NCBI RefSeq assembly: GCF_009377235.1
Contig: NZ_VMNX01000078.1
Coordinates: 1 to 38,204, forward strand
Reading direction: 5' to 3'
Length of the DNA: 38,204 nt
Origin: Streptomyces acidicola
Lineage (GTDB): Bacteria; Actinomycetota; Actinomycetes; Streptomycetales; Streptomycetaceae
The notes beneath the pieces were generated by a model, which was not told the origin of the DNA, made no database searches, and was given only the letters and a program-made list of their open reading frames with translations. A program made the position numbers and the translations under genes. Numbering within the stretch: position 1 is the stretch's first letter; every line of letters starts with the position of its first letter. Shown here one piece after another: positions 23,376 to 31,489 of this stretch.

Positions 23376-23966
23376 TCAGGCGTGCGCGGGTGGATTGACC
23401 GGCGAGGTGTCGGTCGCGGAGGCGGAGGTGCCCCGCCGGGCAGGGGCGGGGGCGGGCAGGTGCTTCTCGAACGGCAGGGGGCCGATCGTTTCCGGGTCTG
23501 CCTCCGTGTCGAACAGCGGGAGGTAGCCGGTGGCCAGGTAGAGGGCGCGCGCCTCGGGCTGGCGCGGGCCCGTGGTCAGGTGGATGCGCCGATAGCCGCG
23601 GGCTGCCGCCTCGCGCTCCAGTTCGGCGACGACGCGCCGGGCGAGACCGCGCCGGCGGTGGGTGGAGTGCGTCCAGATCCGCTTGAGCTCGGCCGTGGTC
23701 GCGTCGTATCGGCGGAAGGCGCCGCCGGCGACCGGTTCGCCGCCTTCGAGGAGCAGGAGCAGGACGCCGCCGTACGGTGTGGTGAACTCCTCGTCGGGGT
23801 AGCGGGAGATCTCGGCGTGGGCGTCCTTGCCGTAGCGCGTCGAGTACTCGTGGCCGAGTTCTCGCAGCAGCGGTCTGACGCGCGGGTCGGCAACCGTCAC
23901 CTGAGCGACCGTCAGTTCGGCTGGTGGCAACGATGGTTGTGCGATGGAGGTCCCGGCGGAGGTCAT
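23376..23966 (-). CDS. GNAT-family N-acetyltransferase
   Basis: The 196-residue protein has the acetyl-CoA-binding motif A RIWTHSTHRRRGLARRVVAELE and motif B GYRRIHLTTGPRQPEARALYLATGY. The last 30 residues are disordered. ATG at 23966 overlaps the upstream monooxygenase stop (ATGA), so the two are coupled. In Bacillus, GNAT enzymes in the same gene setting (YxeL, YtmI/SnaA) acetylate the amino group of S-(2-succino)cysteine or S-alkylcysteines before oxidative cleavage. That role fits here as an inference; acetylation of another substrate cannot be excluded. Confidence 0.85.
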   Translation of the reverse strand: MTSAGTSIAQPSLPPAELTVAQVTVADPRVRPLLRELGHEYSTRYGKDAHAEISRYPDEEFTTPYGGVLLLLLEGGEPVAGGAFRRYDATTAELKRIWTHSTHRRRGLARRVVAELEREAAARGYRRIHLTTGPRQPEARALYLATGYLPLFDTEADPETIGPLPFEKHLPAPAPARRGTSASATDTSPVNPPAHA

Positions 23967-25099
23967 CCATTCACCGCCGTGAAGGTCTGCGGTCCGCGGG
24001 CCGCGCGCTCGGCGTCGCGCTTGGCGACCTCCTCGCGGACGATCGGGATCACGTGCCGGCCGAAGTCGATCGCGTCGCCCAGCAGGTCGTAGCCGCGGGC
24101 GGAGAGGATGTCGACACCGAGGTCGTAGTAGTCCAGGAGGGCCTGGGCGACGGTCTCCGGCGTACCGACCAGGGCGTTGGAGTTGCCCGCGCCGCCCGTG
24201 GCGGCGGCCGTCGGGGTCCACAGGGCACGGTCGTAACGCTCCCCCGCCTCGGCGATGGCGAGCAGCCGCTGCGAGCCTGTGTTCTGAGGCTGCGCATGGC
24301 CGTTGTGGCGCTTGGTGATCGCTTCGCCGTTCTCCTTGCGGGCCTTGATCGCGCCGACGGTTCGGCGGGCCTTCTCCCAGGCGAGTTCCTCGGTCGGGGC
24401 GATGATCGGCCGGAACGCCACCTGGATGCGCGGCACATCGGTGCGGCCCGCGGCCTTCGCGGCGGCCTTCACGTTCTCGATCTGCTCGGCGGTCCTCGCG
24501 AGGGGCTCACCCCACAGGCAGTAGATGTCGGCCTCGGCGCCTCCCGCTGCGTACGCGGCGGGCGACGAGCCACCGAACGACACGTTCGGGCGCGGCTGCT
24601 GGACCGGGAAGACATCGCTGACGAAGTCGTGGAAGCGGTAGTGCTCGCCCTCGTGGTCGAAGGGCTCGTGGGTGGTCCAGATCTTCTTGACGATCCGGAT
24701 GTACTCACGGGTGCGGGTGTAGCGCTCGTCCTTGGTGAGGGTGTCGCCCTCGCGACCCTGTTCGCGGTCGTTGCCGCCGGTGATGAAGTGCACGGTCAGC
24801 CGGCCGTCGCTGATCTGGTCGAGGGTCGCGAAGGTCTTCGCGGCGTAGGTCGGGTACGAGACGTTGGGCCGGTGGGCGAGCAGGATCCGGAGGTGGTCCA
24901 GCCTGCTCGCGATGTACGCGGCCGCGGGTGCGGGGTCCGGCGATCCGGAACCGTAGGCGAACAGCACCCTGTCCCAGCCGTGGTCCTCGTGCGCGCGGGC
25001 GAGGCGGAGTGTGTAGTCCTTGTCGAAGGCGGCGCCGGAGCGCGGTGTGGTTTCGGAGCCGTTGTTCGTCGCGGCGATACCGAGGAACTCCACGGGCAT
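23963..25099 (-). CDS. LLM-class FMNH2-dependent monooxygenase, SsuD-like
   Basis: The 378-residue TIM-barrel protein matches alkanesulfonate monooxygenase: MPVEFLGIAATNNGSET at the start, LRILLAHRPNVSYPTYAAKTFATLD, the RLTVHFITGGND strand with GREGD, and RYTRTREYIRIVKKIW. It would use reduced FMN and oxygen to cleave a C-S bond, releasing sulfite or a thiol. ATG at 25099 is set by homology; the in-frame ORF runs 28 codons further up without family character. A 255-bp leader with a hairpin and a Cys-Cys leader ORF lies upstream. It is the first enzyme gene of the operon with the GNAT, importer and (through another promoter) SfnB-like genes. Its reductase partner is not in the window. Confidence 0.9.
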   Translation of the reverse strand: MPVEFLGIAATNNGSETTPRSGAAFDKDYTLRLARAHEDHGWDRVLFAYGSGSPDPAPAAAYIASRLDHLRILLAHRPNVSYPTYAAKTFATLDQISDGRLTVHFITGGNDREQGREGDTLTKDERYTRTREYIRIVKKIWTTHEPFDHEGEHYRFHDFVSDVFPVQQPRPNVSFGGSSPAAYAAGGAEADIYCLWGEPLARTAEQIENVKAAAKAAGRTDVPRIQVAFRPIIAPTEELAWEKARRTVGAIKARKENGEAITKRHNGHAQPQNTGSQRLLAIAEAGERYDRALWTPTAAATGGAGNSNALVGTPETVAQALLDYYDLGVDILSARGYDLLGDAIDFGRHVIPIVREEVAKRDAERAARGPQTFTAVNG

Positions 25100-25149
25100 G
25101 GGAGAGAGCCTTTCGTACGGGCTGTGGGCCGGTCGGACGACGCATGCGG

Positions 25150-25169
25150 GCAGGGCGGAACAGCCCTGC
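25150..25169. promoter_or_regulatory. Hairpin in the 5' leader of the monooxygenase operon
   Basis: GCAGGGC and GCCCTGC pair perfectly around a six-base loop, between the leader ORF stop and the SsuD-like start. It is a candidate attenuator or pause hairpin, but without a U tract. Confidence 0.4.
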
Positions 25170-25354
25170 GCGCGGCCGTACATGACGGTCCGTCAGGGAA
25201 AATGAAGGTGCGGTGAGGTGGAGGGTGCGTGCGGACGCCGGGGCGTCGGGGGAACGGGATGGCGGCAGCGCGCGTCGGCGGTGCGAAGGGAGAACTCGGC
25301 CCGCTACGGGGTCACCGAGGGAGAGAAGGGCCGGTCAGACGGCCCGCCGCCGCG

Positions 25355-25432
25355 TCAGGCGCAACACGCCGCGGACCACACCCGACCGAAGTCGATGTGG
25401 TCGCGCGAGACCAAGCGCTGCTGGGCGTTCAT
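25355..25432 (-). CDS. Cys-Cys leader peptide (DHIDFGRxWSAACC type)
   Basis: A 25-residue ORF (ATG at 25432, TGA at 25355-25357) reads an N-terminal MNAQQR segment, a central RDHIDFGRVWSA and a terminal ACCA. It fits the actinobacterial H-I/V-D-x-x-R-x-x-S-A-x-C leader family found upstream of sulfur assimilation operons, with two consecutive Cys codons just before the stop. Ribosome stalling at the paired Cys codons under cysteine shortage is the expected sensing mode. The likely -10 ends six bases before the ATG, so the mRNA is probably leaderless. No Shine-Dalgarno is seen, which agrees. Too short for usual gene calls but well supported by motif and position. Confidence 0.8.
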   Translation of the reverse strand: MNAQQRLVSRDHIDFGRVWSAACCA

Positions 25433-25438
25433 GCGACC

Positions 25439-25468
25439 AATTGAGCATGACAACCCGCTCATCGTCAA
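25439..25468 (-). promoter_or_regulatory. Promoter of the leader/SsuD-like operon
   Basis: On the minus strand TTGACG (25468-25463) and TCAATT (25444-25439) are spaced by 18 bases, and transcription would start at or next to the leader ATG. Confidence 0.55.
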
Positions 25469-25562
25469 CCAGCGCTCGCATGCCGGACCGGCTCCGACCG
25501 GCTTCCCCTCGGCCTGCCGGGTCGTCCCACAGGTGGATCACCCCGACGGGTGAAGCCGGGCC

Positions 25563-26348
25563 GATCTCGCCGCCGAGGCCTCCCGGGTCACCAGCACTCT
25601 GGCGACCGCGCTGATCCGCCAGGGCGACCTCCACGCCCTAGCACGCCCTGAAGCAGACGCTGGCGCAGCACAGCCGTCTGTCCGCCGACGATCCGGCGCT
25701 CGGCCGCGCGCCCCGCTCCGTGACCCGGTGGCTGGGCGGCGATATCGGCACTCCCGCACACCGCAAGGGCGGCGAGGTACGCGACTTCATGTTCGAGGCT
25801 CTCAGCGGCATGCGGCAGGAGTTGCGCTCGCCGCCACGGCGGCCGACGTGCCCGCCCAACTCGCCGTATTCGAGGGCGCGGTGCGTTCGGCGGCCGCCAT
25901 CGGGGCCCGTGGCGAGCGACGTGAGGCCTCCCTGCTCCTCGGTCAGTACGTGGGCAGGCTCACCTGGCTAGCCACCAGATACCCCGGCGCCCGGGCCGAG
26001 CAACTGCGCGGCGAGGCCGCCCGCATGCTCGGCACCTTCGTCATGGCGTGCGGCCGCGACGCCGCCGCCGCGCACGGGTTCAGCCAGGGCATCACGGCCT
26101 ACCGCACCCTGGTCGGCGAGTACGGGCGCCGCGACTGCGTCGACCGCTACCTTCGCGCGATGTGCGCCCAGGTCATGCTGTACGGCGTCCGTGGCGAGGC
26201 GGCAGGGGTACGCGCGGCGCTCCGCGCACTCGAAGACCAGGCCCGGCGGTACGACCCACGGAATGTGACCCGCTGGGTCGAGCACGCCCGCGCCTTCCTG
26301 CCCGGCGTCGCCCCGCCGGGCACCGTGACGGGCCCCGGGGAGGCCTGA
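25563..26348 (+). pseudogene. Frameshifted regulator-like gene
   Basis: Protein-like stretches on the plus strand change frame twice. Frame 3 reads ASRVTSTLATALIRQGDLHALA; frame 1 from about 25648 reads LKQTLAQHSRLSADDPALGR, PRSVTRWLGGDIG and FMFEALSGM; from about 25812 frame 3 continues to the stop at 26346-26348 with AVFEGAVRSAAAIGARGERR, RLTWLATRYPGARAEQLRG and RNVTRWVEHARAFLPG. The last 170 residues are helical and repeat-like, as in TPR-bearing streptomycete regulators, and the SVTRWLGG part recalls a helix-turn-helix. No start codon serves the frame 1 stretch, and a TAG at 25639 precedes it. Family not recognised. A functional short protein starting at the GTG of 25728 is the alternative. 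Confidence 0.5.
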
Positions 26349-26380
26349 GCGAAGCCGGGCGCGCCGCGTCCCACCCTGCT

Positions 26381-27523
26381 TCAGGCCGCCACCACGGCGC
26401 CCCGCTCACCTCCGTCACGGTGGATGGGTGTCCCCGAGCCGGTCAGCGGAACGCCCGTCCCGCCTCTGCGGAGCGCGACGATCTCCGCCGCGATGGACAG
26501 GGCGGTCTCCTCGGGTGTGCGGGCGCCGAGGTCGAGGCCGATCGGTGATCTGAGGCGGGCCAACTCCCCTTCGGTGAGGCCCACTTCGCGCAGTCGCCGC
26601 TCGCGGTCCGTGTGGGTGCGGCGGGAGCCCATGGCGCCGACGAAGGCGACCGGCATCCGCAGGGCCTCCTTCAGCAGGGGCACGTCGAACTTGGCGTCGT
26701 GGGTGAGCACGCACAGCACGGTGCGCCCGTCGGTCTCCGTGCTCCGCAGGTAGCGGTGCGGCCAGTCGACGACGATGTCGTCGGCGTCGGGGAAGCGGGC
26801 CCGGGTGGCGAAGACGGGGCGGGCGTCGCACACGGTCACGTGGTATCCGAGGAACTTGCCCGCGCGCACCAGCGCCGCCGCGAAGTCGATCGCTCCGAAG
26901 ACGATCATGCGGGGTGGCGGCACACTCGACTCGATGAGCAGGGTGAGGCCGCCGGGGCAGTGTGATCCGTCCTCGGAGAGCTCGATCGTGCCGGTGGTGC
27001 CGGTGTCCAGCATGGCGCCGGCCTCGGCGAGCGCCGTGCGGTCCAGCTCCGCGTGGCCGCCGAGACCCCCTTCGTGGGAGCCGTCGGGGCGCACGAGCAG
27101 GGCCTGGCCCAGGAGTTCGGCCGGGCCGCGGACGACCCGGGCCAGGGCCGTCGGCTCGCTGCGGGCGGCGGCCGACAGCGCCGGCCGGAGCACCGGCCTC
27201 ACCGGTGCGTCCACGCCGACCGGTGTGACCAGGATGTCGATGACCCCGCCGCAGGTCAGCCCGACCGCGAAGGCGTCCTCGTCGCTGTAGCCGAAGCGTT
27301 CGACTACGCTCTCGCCGTCCTTCAGCGCCTGCGCGCACAGGTCGTACACCGCGCCCTCCACACAGCCTCCGGAGACCGATCCGATGGCCGTGCCCTCGCT
27401 GTCGACGGCGAGGGCCGCACCGGGGCCGCGTGGTGCGCTGCCGCTGACGGCCACGACGGTGGCCACGGCGAAGCTCCGGCCCTCCTCGGCCCAGCGGTGC
27501 AGCTCCTCGGCGATGTCAAGCAT
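26381..27523 (-). CDS. XdhC/CoxI (PaoD-like) molybdenum-cofactor insertion protein
   Basis: The 380-residue protein has the N-terminal XdhC_CoxI domain (FAVATVVAVSGSAPRGPGA, then GSVSGGCVEGAV) and a C-terminal Rossmann domain (MIVFGAIDFAAALVRAGKFLGYHVTV...CVLTHDAKFD, FVGAMGSRRTH, IGLDLGARTPEETALSI). Family members bind and sulfurate Moco and insert it into xanthine-dehydrogenase-family enzymes. The ATG overlaps the stop of the Moco subunit by eight bases, so it is the last gene of the oxidoreductase operon. In E. coli PaoD has this place and role. Confidence 0.9.
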   Translation of the reverse strand: MLDIAEELHRWAEEGRSFAVATVVAVSGSAPRGPGAALAVDSEGTAIGSVSGGCVEGAVYDLCAQALKDGESVVERFGYSDEDAFAVGLTCGGVIDILVTPVGVDAPVRPVLRPALSAAARSEPTALARVVRGPAELLGQALLVRPDGSHEGGLGGHAELDRTALAEAGAMLDTGTTGTIELSEDGSHCPGGLTLLIESSVPPPRMIVFGAIDFAAALVRAGKFLGYHVTVCDARPVFATRARFPDADDIVVDWPHRYLRSTETDGRTVLCVLTHDAKFDVPLLKEALRMPVAFVGAMGSRRTHTDRERRLREVGLTEGELARLRSPIGLDLGARTPEETALSIAAEIVALRRGGTGVPLTGSGTPIHRDGGERGAVVAA

Positions 27524-29648
27524 GTCCGCCGGCCGTCAGTACGCGGTCCGGGCGGATGGGGAGGTCGCGGTGGCGCACCCCGGTCGCGTGCCACACCGCG
27601 TTGGCGACCGCGGCCGCCGCGCCCACGATGCCGACCTCGCCGATGCCCTTGATCCCGACGGGGTCGTCCGGGTCCACGTCGTCCACCCAGTCCGCCTCGA
27701 TGTGCGGGATGTCGGCGTGCGCGGCGACGTGGTAGCCCGCGAGGTCGGCACCGTAGTGACCGCCCGTGGCCCGGTCCCGGACCGCCTCCTCGTGCAGGGC
27801 CATGGAGATGCCCCACGTCATCCCGCCGACGAGCTGGCTGCGGGCGGTCAGCGGGTTGACGATCCGGCCCGCCGCGAAGATGCCGAGCATGCGCCGTACC
27901 CGCACCTCGCCGGTCGCGGGGTCCACGGCGACCTCGGCGAACTGCGCCCCGAAGGAGTGCCGTTCCTTCTGGGAGAGGGCGCCTATGGCCGCGGTGGTGT
28001 CCGACCGTACGGTGATCCCCTCCGGCGGGATGCCGGTGTTCAGAGCGAGCCGCTCCCGCAGTTCCTCGGCCGCGATCATGACCGCCCACGACCAGGAGCG
28101 GGTGCCCGCCGAACCGCCGGCGATCATCGCCGGTCCCAGGTCGCTGTCGCCGATGTGCACGCGGACGTGGTCCGGTGTGGTCCGCAGCGCGTCGGCGGCG
28201 ACCAGGGTGAGCGCGGTCCGGGCCCCCGTTCCGATGTCCGCCGCGTTGACCCGCACGGTGAAAGTGCCGTCCGCCTCCGCCGTCACGGCCGCCGTGGACG
28301 GCATGGCCATCGCGCCGAAAGAGGCCGCAGCCGTGCCCGTGCCCAGCAGCCAGCGGCCGTCCCGGCGCAGGCCCGGACGGGGGTCCCGGTCGGCCCAGCC
28401 GAACCTGCGGGCGCCCTCCCGGAAGCAGGCGAGCAGGTTGCGGCTGCTGAACGGCAGCCCGGAGACGGGACCGCGCTCGGGTTCGTTGCGTACGCGCAGC
28501 TCGATCGGGTCGATGCCGCACTTCTCGGCGAGCTCGTCGACCGCCGACTCCAGCGCGAACGACCCCGGCGCCTCACCCGGCGCCCGCATGAAGGTCGGAG
28601 TCGGCACGTCGAGCCGTACGACCCTGTTGGCCGTGTGGTGGGCGTCGGCGTCGTACATCACCCGGGCCGGCCCGGCACTCGCCTCGACGAACTCGTGCAC
28701 GGTCGAGGTGAGGCTCAGGGAGCTGTGGTCCAGTGCGCGCAGCCGGCCGTCGGCGTCGGCGCCGAGCCTCACCCGCTGCGTGGTGGGGCTGCGGTAGCCG
28801 GCGAGCGAGAACATCTGACGACGCGTCATGATGACCCGGACGGGCCGCTGGAGCACGGTCGCGGCCATCACGGCGGCCACCTGGTGGGCGCGCAGGCCCT
28901 TGCTGCCGAAGCCGCCGCCGACGTGCTCGGACCGTACGTGCACCGAGGCCGGGTCGAGGGAGAACAGGTTCGCGAGCTCACTCGCGACCCAGGTGGTGCC
29001 CTGGTTGGAGTCGACGACTTCCAGTCGCCCGCCGTCCCAGAGGGCCGTCGCCGCGTGCGGCTCCATCGGGTTGTGGTGCTCTTCCGGAGTGGTGTACTCG
29101 GCGTCCACGACGACCGCGGACGCGGCGAGTCCGGCGTCCAGCTCGCCCTTGGCCATCACCGCCGGACCGAAGGCGTCCAGCTCGTACGCGTCCGGGCGGT
29201 CGACGGAGAACGCGACGTCGTGCGGCTCCTGCTCGTAGTGCACGACGAGCGCTTCGGCTGCTTCCCTGGCCTGCTCGGACGTCTCGGCGACGACCAGCGC
29301 CACCGGCCATCCCACGTGCGGCACCCGGTCGTGCTGGAAGACGGCGGCGGTCGGGTCCGGGGCGCCGAGCAGCCCCACGTAGTCGGTGTCGACACGCGGG
29401 GCGTTCTCGTGGTGCAGCACGGTCAGCACGCCCGGCATGGCGAGGACGGTCTCGGTCTCGACCGAGCGAATGCGGCCGCGGGCGACGGTGGACAGCGCCA
29501 GCCAGCCATGGGCGAGTTCGGCGAACGGGATCTCACCCGCGTACCGGGCCGTCCCCGTCACCTTGTCCCGGCCCTCCACACGGGTGTGCGCGGTGCCGAC
29601 GGAGCCGTTGACCGCCCTGGTACCGGTCGTGGTCGTGGCGGTGGTCAT
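27516..29648 (-). CDS. Molybdopterin-binding subunit of a PaoABC-type aldehyde oxidoreductase
   Basis: The 710-residue protein has the aldehyde oxidase a/b hammerhead domain (RVEGRDKVTGTARYAGEI) and the Moco-binding domains with EHVGGGFGSKG, TFMRAPGEAPGSFALE and, near residue 671, the catalytic Glu in GIGEVG. MRAPGEAPG is the pattern of periplasmic-type aldehyde oxidoreductases (PaoC/YagR) rather than the FRGFG of purine-oxidising xanthine dehydrogenases. It would hydroxylate aldehydes to acids with water as oxygen source. ATG at 29648 overlaps the FAD-subunit stop (ATGA). No Tat signal is seen on this subunit or the partner Fe-S subunit, so the complex is probably cytoplasmic, unlike E. coli Pao. 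Confidence 0.88.
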   Translation of the reverse strand: MTTATTTTGTRAVNGSVGTAHTRVEGRDKVTGTARYAGEIPFAELAHGWLALSTVARGRIRSVETETVLAMPGVLTVLHHENAPRVDTDYVGLLGAPDPTAAVFQHDRVPHVGWPVALVVAETSEQAREAAEALVVHYEQEPHDVAFSVDRPDAYELDAFGPAVMAKGELDAGLAASAVVVDAEYTTPEEHHNPMEPHAATALWDGGRLEVVDSNQGTTWVASELANLFSLDPASVHVRSEHVGGGFGSKGLRAHQVAAVMAATVLQRPVRVIMTRRQMFSLAGYRSPTTQRVRLGADADGRLRALDHSSLSLTSTVHEFVEASAGPARVMYDADAHHTANRVVRLDVPTPTFMRAPGEAPGSFALESAVDELAEKCGIDPIELRVRNEPERGPVSGLPFSSRNLLACFREGARRFGWADRDPRPGLRRDGRWLLGTGTAAASFGAMAMPSTAAVTAEADGTFTVRVNAADIGTGARTALTLVAADALRTTPDHVRVHIGDSDLGPAMIAGGSAGTRSWSWAVMIAAEELRERLALNTGIPPEGITVRSDTTAAIGALSQKERHSFGAQFAEVAVDPATGEVRVRRMLGIFAAGRIVNPLTARSQLVGGMTWGISMALHEEAVRDRATGGHYGADLAGYHVAAHADIPHIEADWVDDVDPDDPVGIKGIGEVGIVGAAAAVANAVWHATGVRHRDLPIRPDRVLTAGGHA

Positions 29649-30637
29649 CGGGCGGTCTCCTCGGCGAGTTCGGTCAGCACGGCCACCACGAGGTTGCGCA
29701 TCAGGGTCACCTTGTATCCGTTGTGCGGCAGCGGCTCGGCGGCCGCCAGTTCGGCGTCCGCGGCGGCGGCGAAGGTCTCGGCGTCGGCCGGTGCCCCGGT
29801 CAGTGCGCGTTCGGCGGTGCGGGCCCGCCACGGCCGGGACGCCACCGCTCCGAAGGCCAGCCGCACGTCCTGTACGACACCGTCCTTGACGTCGAGCGCG
29901 GCGGCGATCGAGCCGATGGCGAAGGCGTAGGAGGCGCGCTCGCGCACCTTCCGGTACCGCGAGTGGGCGGCGACCGGCGCGGGCGGCAGGGTGACGCCCG
30001 TGATCAGCGCCCCCGGCGGCAGGGCGGTCTCCCGGTGCGGGGTGTCGCCCACAGGGAGGTAGAACCCGGCGAGCGGCAACTCGCCGGGCCCGTCGGCCGT
30101 CTCGTACGACACGACGGCGTCGAATGCCGCCAGCGCCACCCCCATGTCGGAGGGGTGGGTGGCCACGCAGTGCGCGGAAGCGCCCAGGATCGCGTGGTTG
30201 TGGTGCTCCCCCTCGACAGCGGGGCAGCCGCTGCCGGGCTCACGCTTGTTGCACGGCTTGGTCACGTCGGCGAAGTAGCCGCAGCGGGTGCGCTGGAGCA
30301 GGTTCCCACCGACCGTGGCCATGTTGCGCAGCTGCCCGGACGCGCCCGCCAGCACCGCCTGCGTCAACGCCGGATAGCGGCGGCGGACTTCGGGGTGGGC
30401 GGCGAGGTCGCTGTTGGTGACGGTCGCGCCGATCCGCAGGCCGCCGTCCTGAAGCACCTCTATGCGGTCCAGCGGGAGTTCACGGACGTCGACGAGGCGG
30501 GCGGGTCGCTCGACGCCGGTCTTCATCAGGTCGACGAGGTTGGTGCCGCCGCCGAGGAAGCGGGCGTCCGGGTCGGCGTCGAGCAGCGCGACCGCACCGG
30601 AGATGTCGAGCGCGCGCTGGTAGGAGAACTCCTTCAT
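29645..30637 (-). CDS. FAD subunit with extra 4Fe-4S site (PaoB-like)
   Basis: The 330-residue protein has the FAD-binding FLGGGTNLVDLMK loop and ATVGGNLLQRTRC. Four Cys at 119, 129, 138 and 157 lie in QRTRCGYFADVTKPCNKREPGSGC and the following ASAHC. This insert is the mark of PaoB/YagS, which carries a [4Fe-4S] cluster not found in ordinary xanthine dehydrogenase FAD subunits. The subunit passes electrons from the Fe-S proteins to the final acceptor. ATG at 30637 overlaps the Fe-S subunit stop (ATGA). Confidence 0.9.
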   Translation of the reverse strand: MKEFSYQRALDISGAVALLDADPDARFLGGGTNLVDLMKTGVERPARLVDVRELPLDRIEVLQDGGLRIGATVTNSDLAAHPEVRRRYPALTQAVLAGASGQLRNMATVGGNLLQRTRCGYFADVTKPCNKREPGSGCPAVEGEHHNHAILGASAHCVATHPSDMGVALAAFDAVVSYETADGPGELPLAGFYLPVGDTPHRETALPPGALITGVTLPPAPVAAHSRYRKVRERASYAFAIGSIAAALDVKDGVVQDVRLAFGAVASRPWRARTAERALTGAPADAETFAAAADAELAAAEPLPHNGYKVTLMRNLVVAVLTELAEETAR

Positions 30638-31230
30638 GCCGCCGCCTCCGCGTTCTCGGCGGTCTCGGCGGTGTCGTTCCCGGCCGTCCTCGCCTCGACG
30701 GCGGCGGCACGGGCGACCGCCTGGACGATGGACACGTACGCGCCACAGCGGCACAGGTTGCCGCTCATCCGCTCCCGGATCTCCTCGGGCGTCAGGGGTG
30801 GCGGCCCCGCCTCGGGCCGGACGTCGTCGGTGGCGGCGCTGGGCCAGCCCGCGGCGTGCTCCTCGATCACCGCGATCGCCGAACAGATCTGTCCCGGTGT
30901 GCAGTAACCGCACTGGTAGCCGTCCAGATCGAGAAACGCCTGCTGCACCGGGTGCAGCCGCTCCCCCTCGGCCACGCCCTCGATGGTCGTGATCTCTCGT
31001 CCCTCGGCCGCCACCGCGAGCTGTAGACAGGACACCGCCCGGCGTCCGTCGAGCAGGACCGTGCAGGCACCGCACTGCCCCTGGTCACAGCCCTTCTTGG
31101 TGCCGGTCAGATCGAGACGCTCACGCAGGGCGTCGAGCAGGGTGGTGCGGTGGTCGACGGACAGCGCGTGCTTCTCGCCGTTGATGTTCAAGGTGATGGC
31201 GCTGTACGTCGAGGAGGGGACTGGGGCCAT
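30634..31230 (-). CDS. 2Fe-2S subunit (PaoA-like) of aldehyde oxidoreductase
   Basis: The 198-residue protein carries two [2Fe-2S] sites: plant-type KGCDQGQCGACTVLLDG with a distal Cys in VSCL, and the C-terminal QCGYCTPGQ with NLCRCGAY. It is the entry point for electrons from Moco. ATG at 31230 has GAAGG six bases upstream; the ORF extension to 31260 is not needed. E. coli PaoA has a Tat signal; here the N-terminus is short and without a twin-Arg. First gene of the operon paoA-B-C-D, divergent from the TetR gene. Confidence 0.9.
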   Translation of the reverse strand: MAPVPSSTYSAITLNINGEKHALSVDHRTTLLDALRERLDLTGTKKGCDQGQCGACTVLLDGRRAVSCLQLAVAAEGREITTIEGVAEGERLHPVQQAFLDLDGYQCGYCTPGQICSAIAVIEEHAAGWPSAATDDVRPEAGPPPLTPEEIRERMSGNLCRCGAYVSIVQAVARAAAVEARTAGNDTAETAENAEAAA

Positions 31231-31377
31231 GATCAGCCTTCTTTCGCATATCCGGAGCACGTCGGGGAGACGATCCGGCAGTCAGACGCATCAAGAGACA
31301 TATCGGGAGGTCATCCATCAGAGGGTGACGTATCGGCTGGTGACCTGAAAGGGGCGATAAATGAAGGAGAAACAGTG

Positions 31378-31482
31378 ATGGCGCTGTACGTGACGACGCC
31401 GGTTCGGGAACATGCACGGTGGGGGGCACTGAGAGCGACGACCATCGGCCGCCGACACCACCCGCCTCCACGGGTAAGGTGA
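31378..31482 (+). CDS. Hypothetical small ORF with strong ribosome site
   Basis: A 34-residue ORF begins at ATG 31378 behind AAGGAG at nine-base spacing and ends at the TGA of 31480-31482. The peptide is basic, with ALYVTTPVREHARWGALRA followed by a His/Pro/Arg tail. No family is recognised. It lies just upstream of the tandem TetR operators, so it may be a chance ORF or a short leader of the TetR transcript. Its first codons repeat the sequence inside the Fe-S subunit gene. Confidence 0.3.
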   Translation: MALYVTTPVREHARWGALRATTIGRRHHPPPRVR

Positions 31483-31489
31483 CCCTGAC

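Noticed and set aside
25100..25183. 28-codon N-terminal extension of the SsuD-like protein containing two Cys
   Set aside because: It is in frame but unlike the family N-terminus; MPVEFLGIAA is the usual start. It was also considered as a second leader peptide, but it has no stop before the gene.
27516..31230. Naming the operon xanthine dehydrogenase for purine use
   Set aside because: The 4Fe-4S insert and MRAPGEAPG point to a Pao-type aldehyde oxidoreductase, and no purine gene is nearby.
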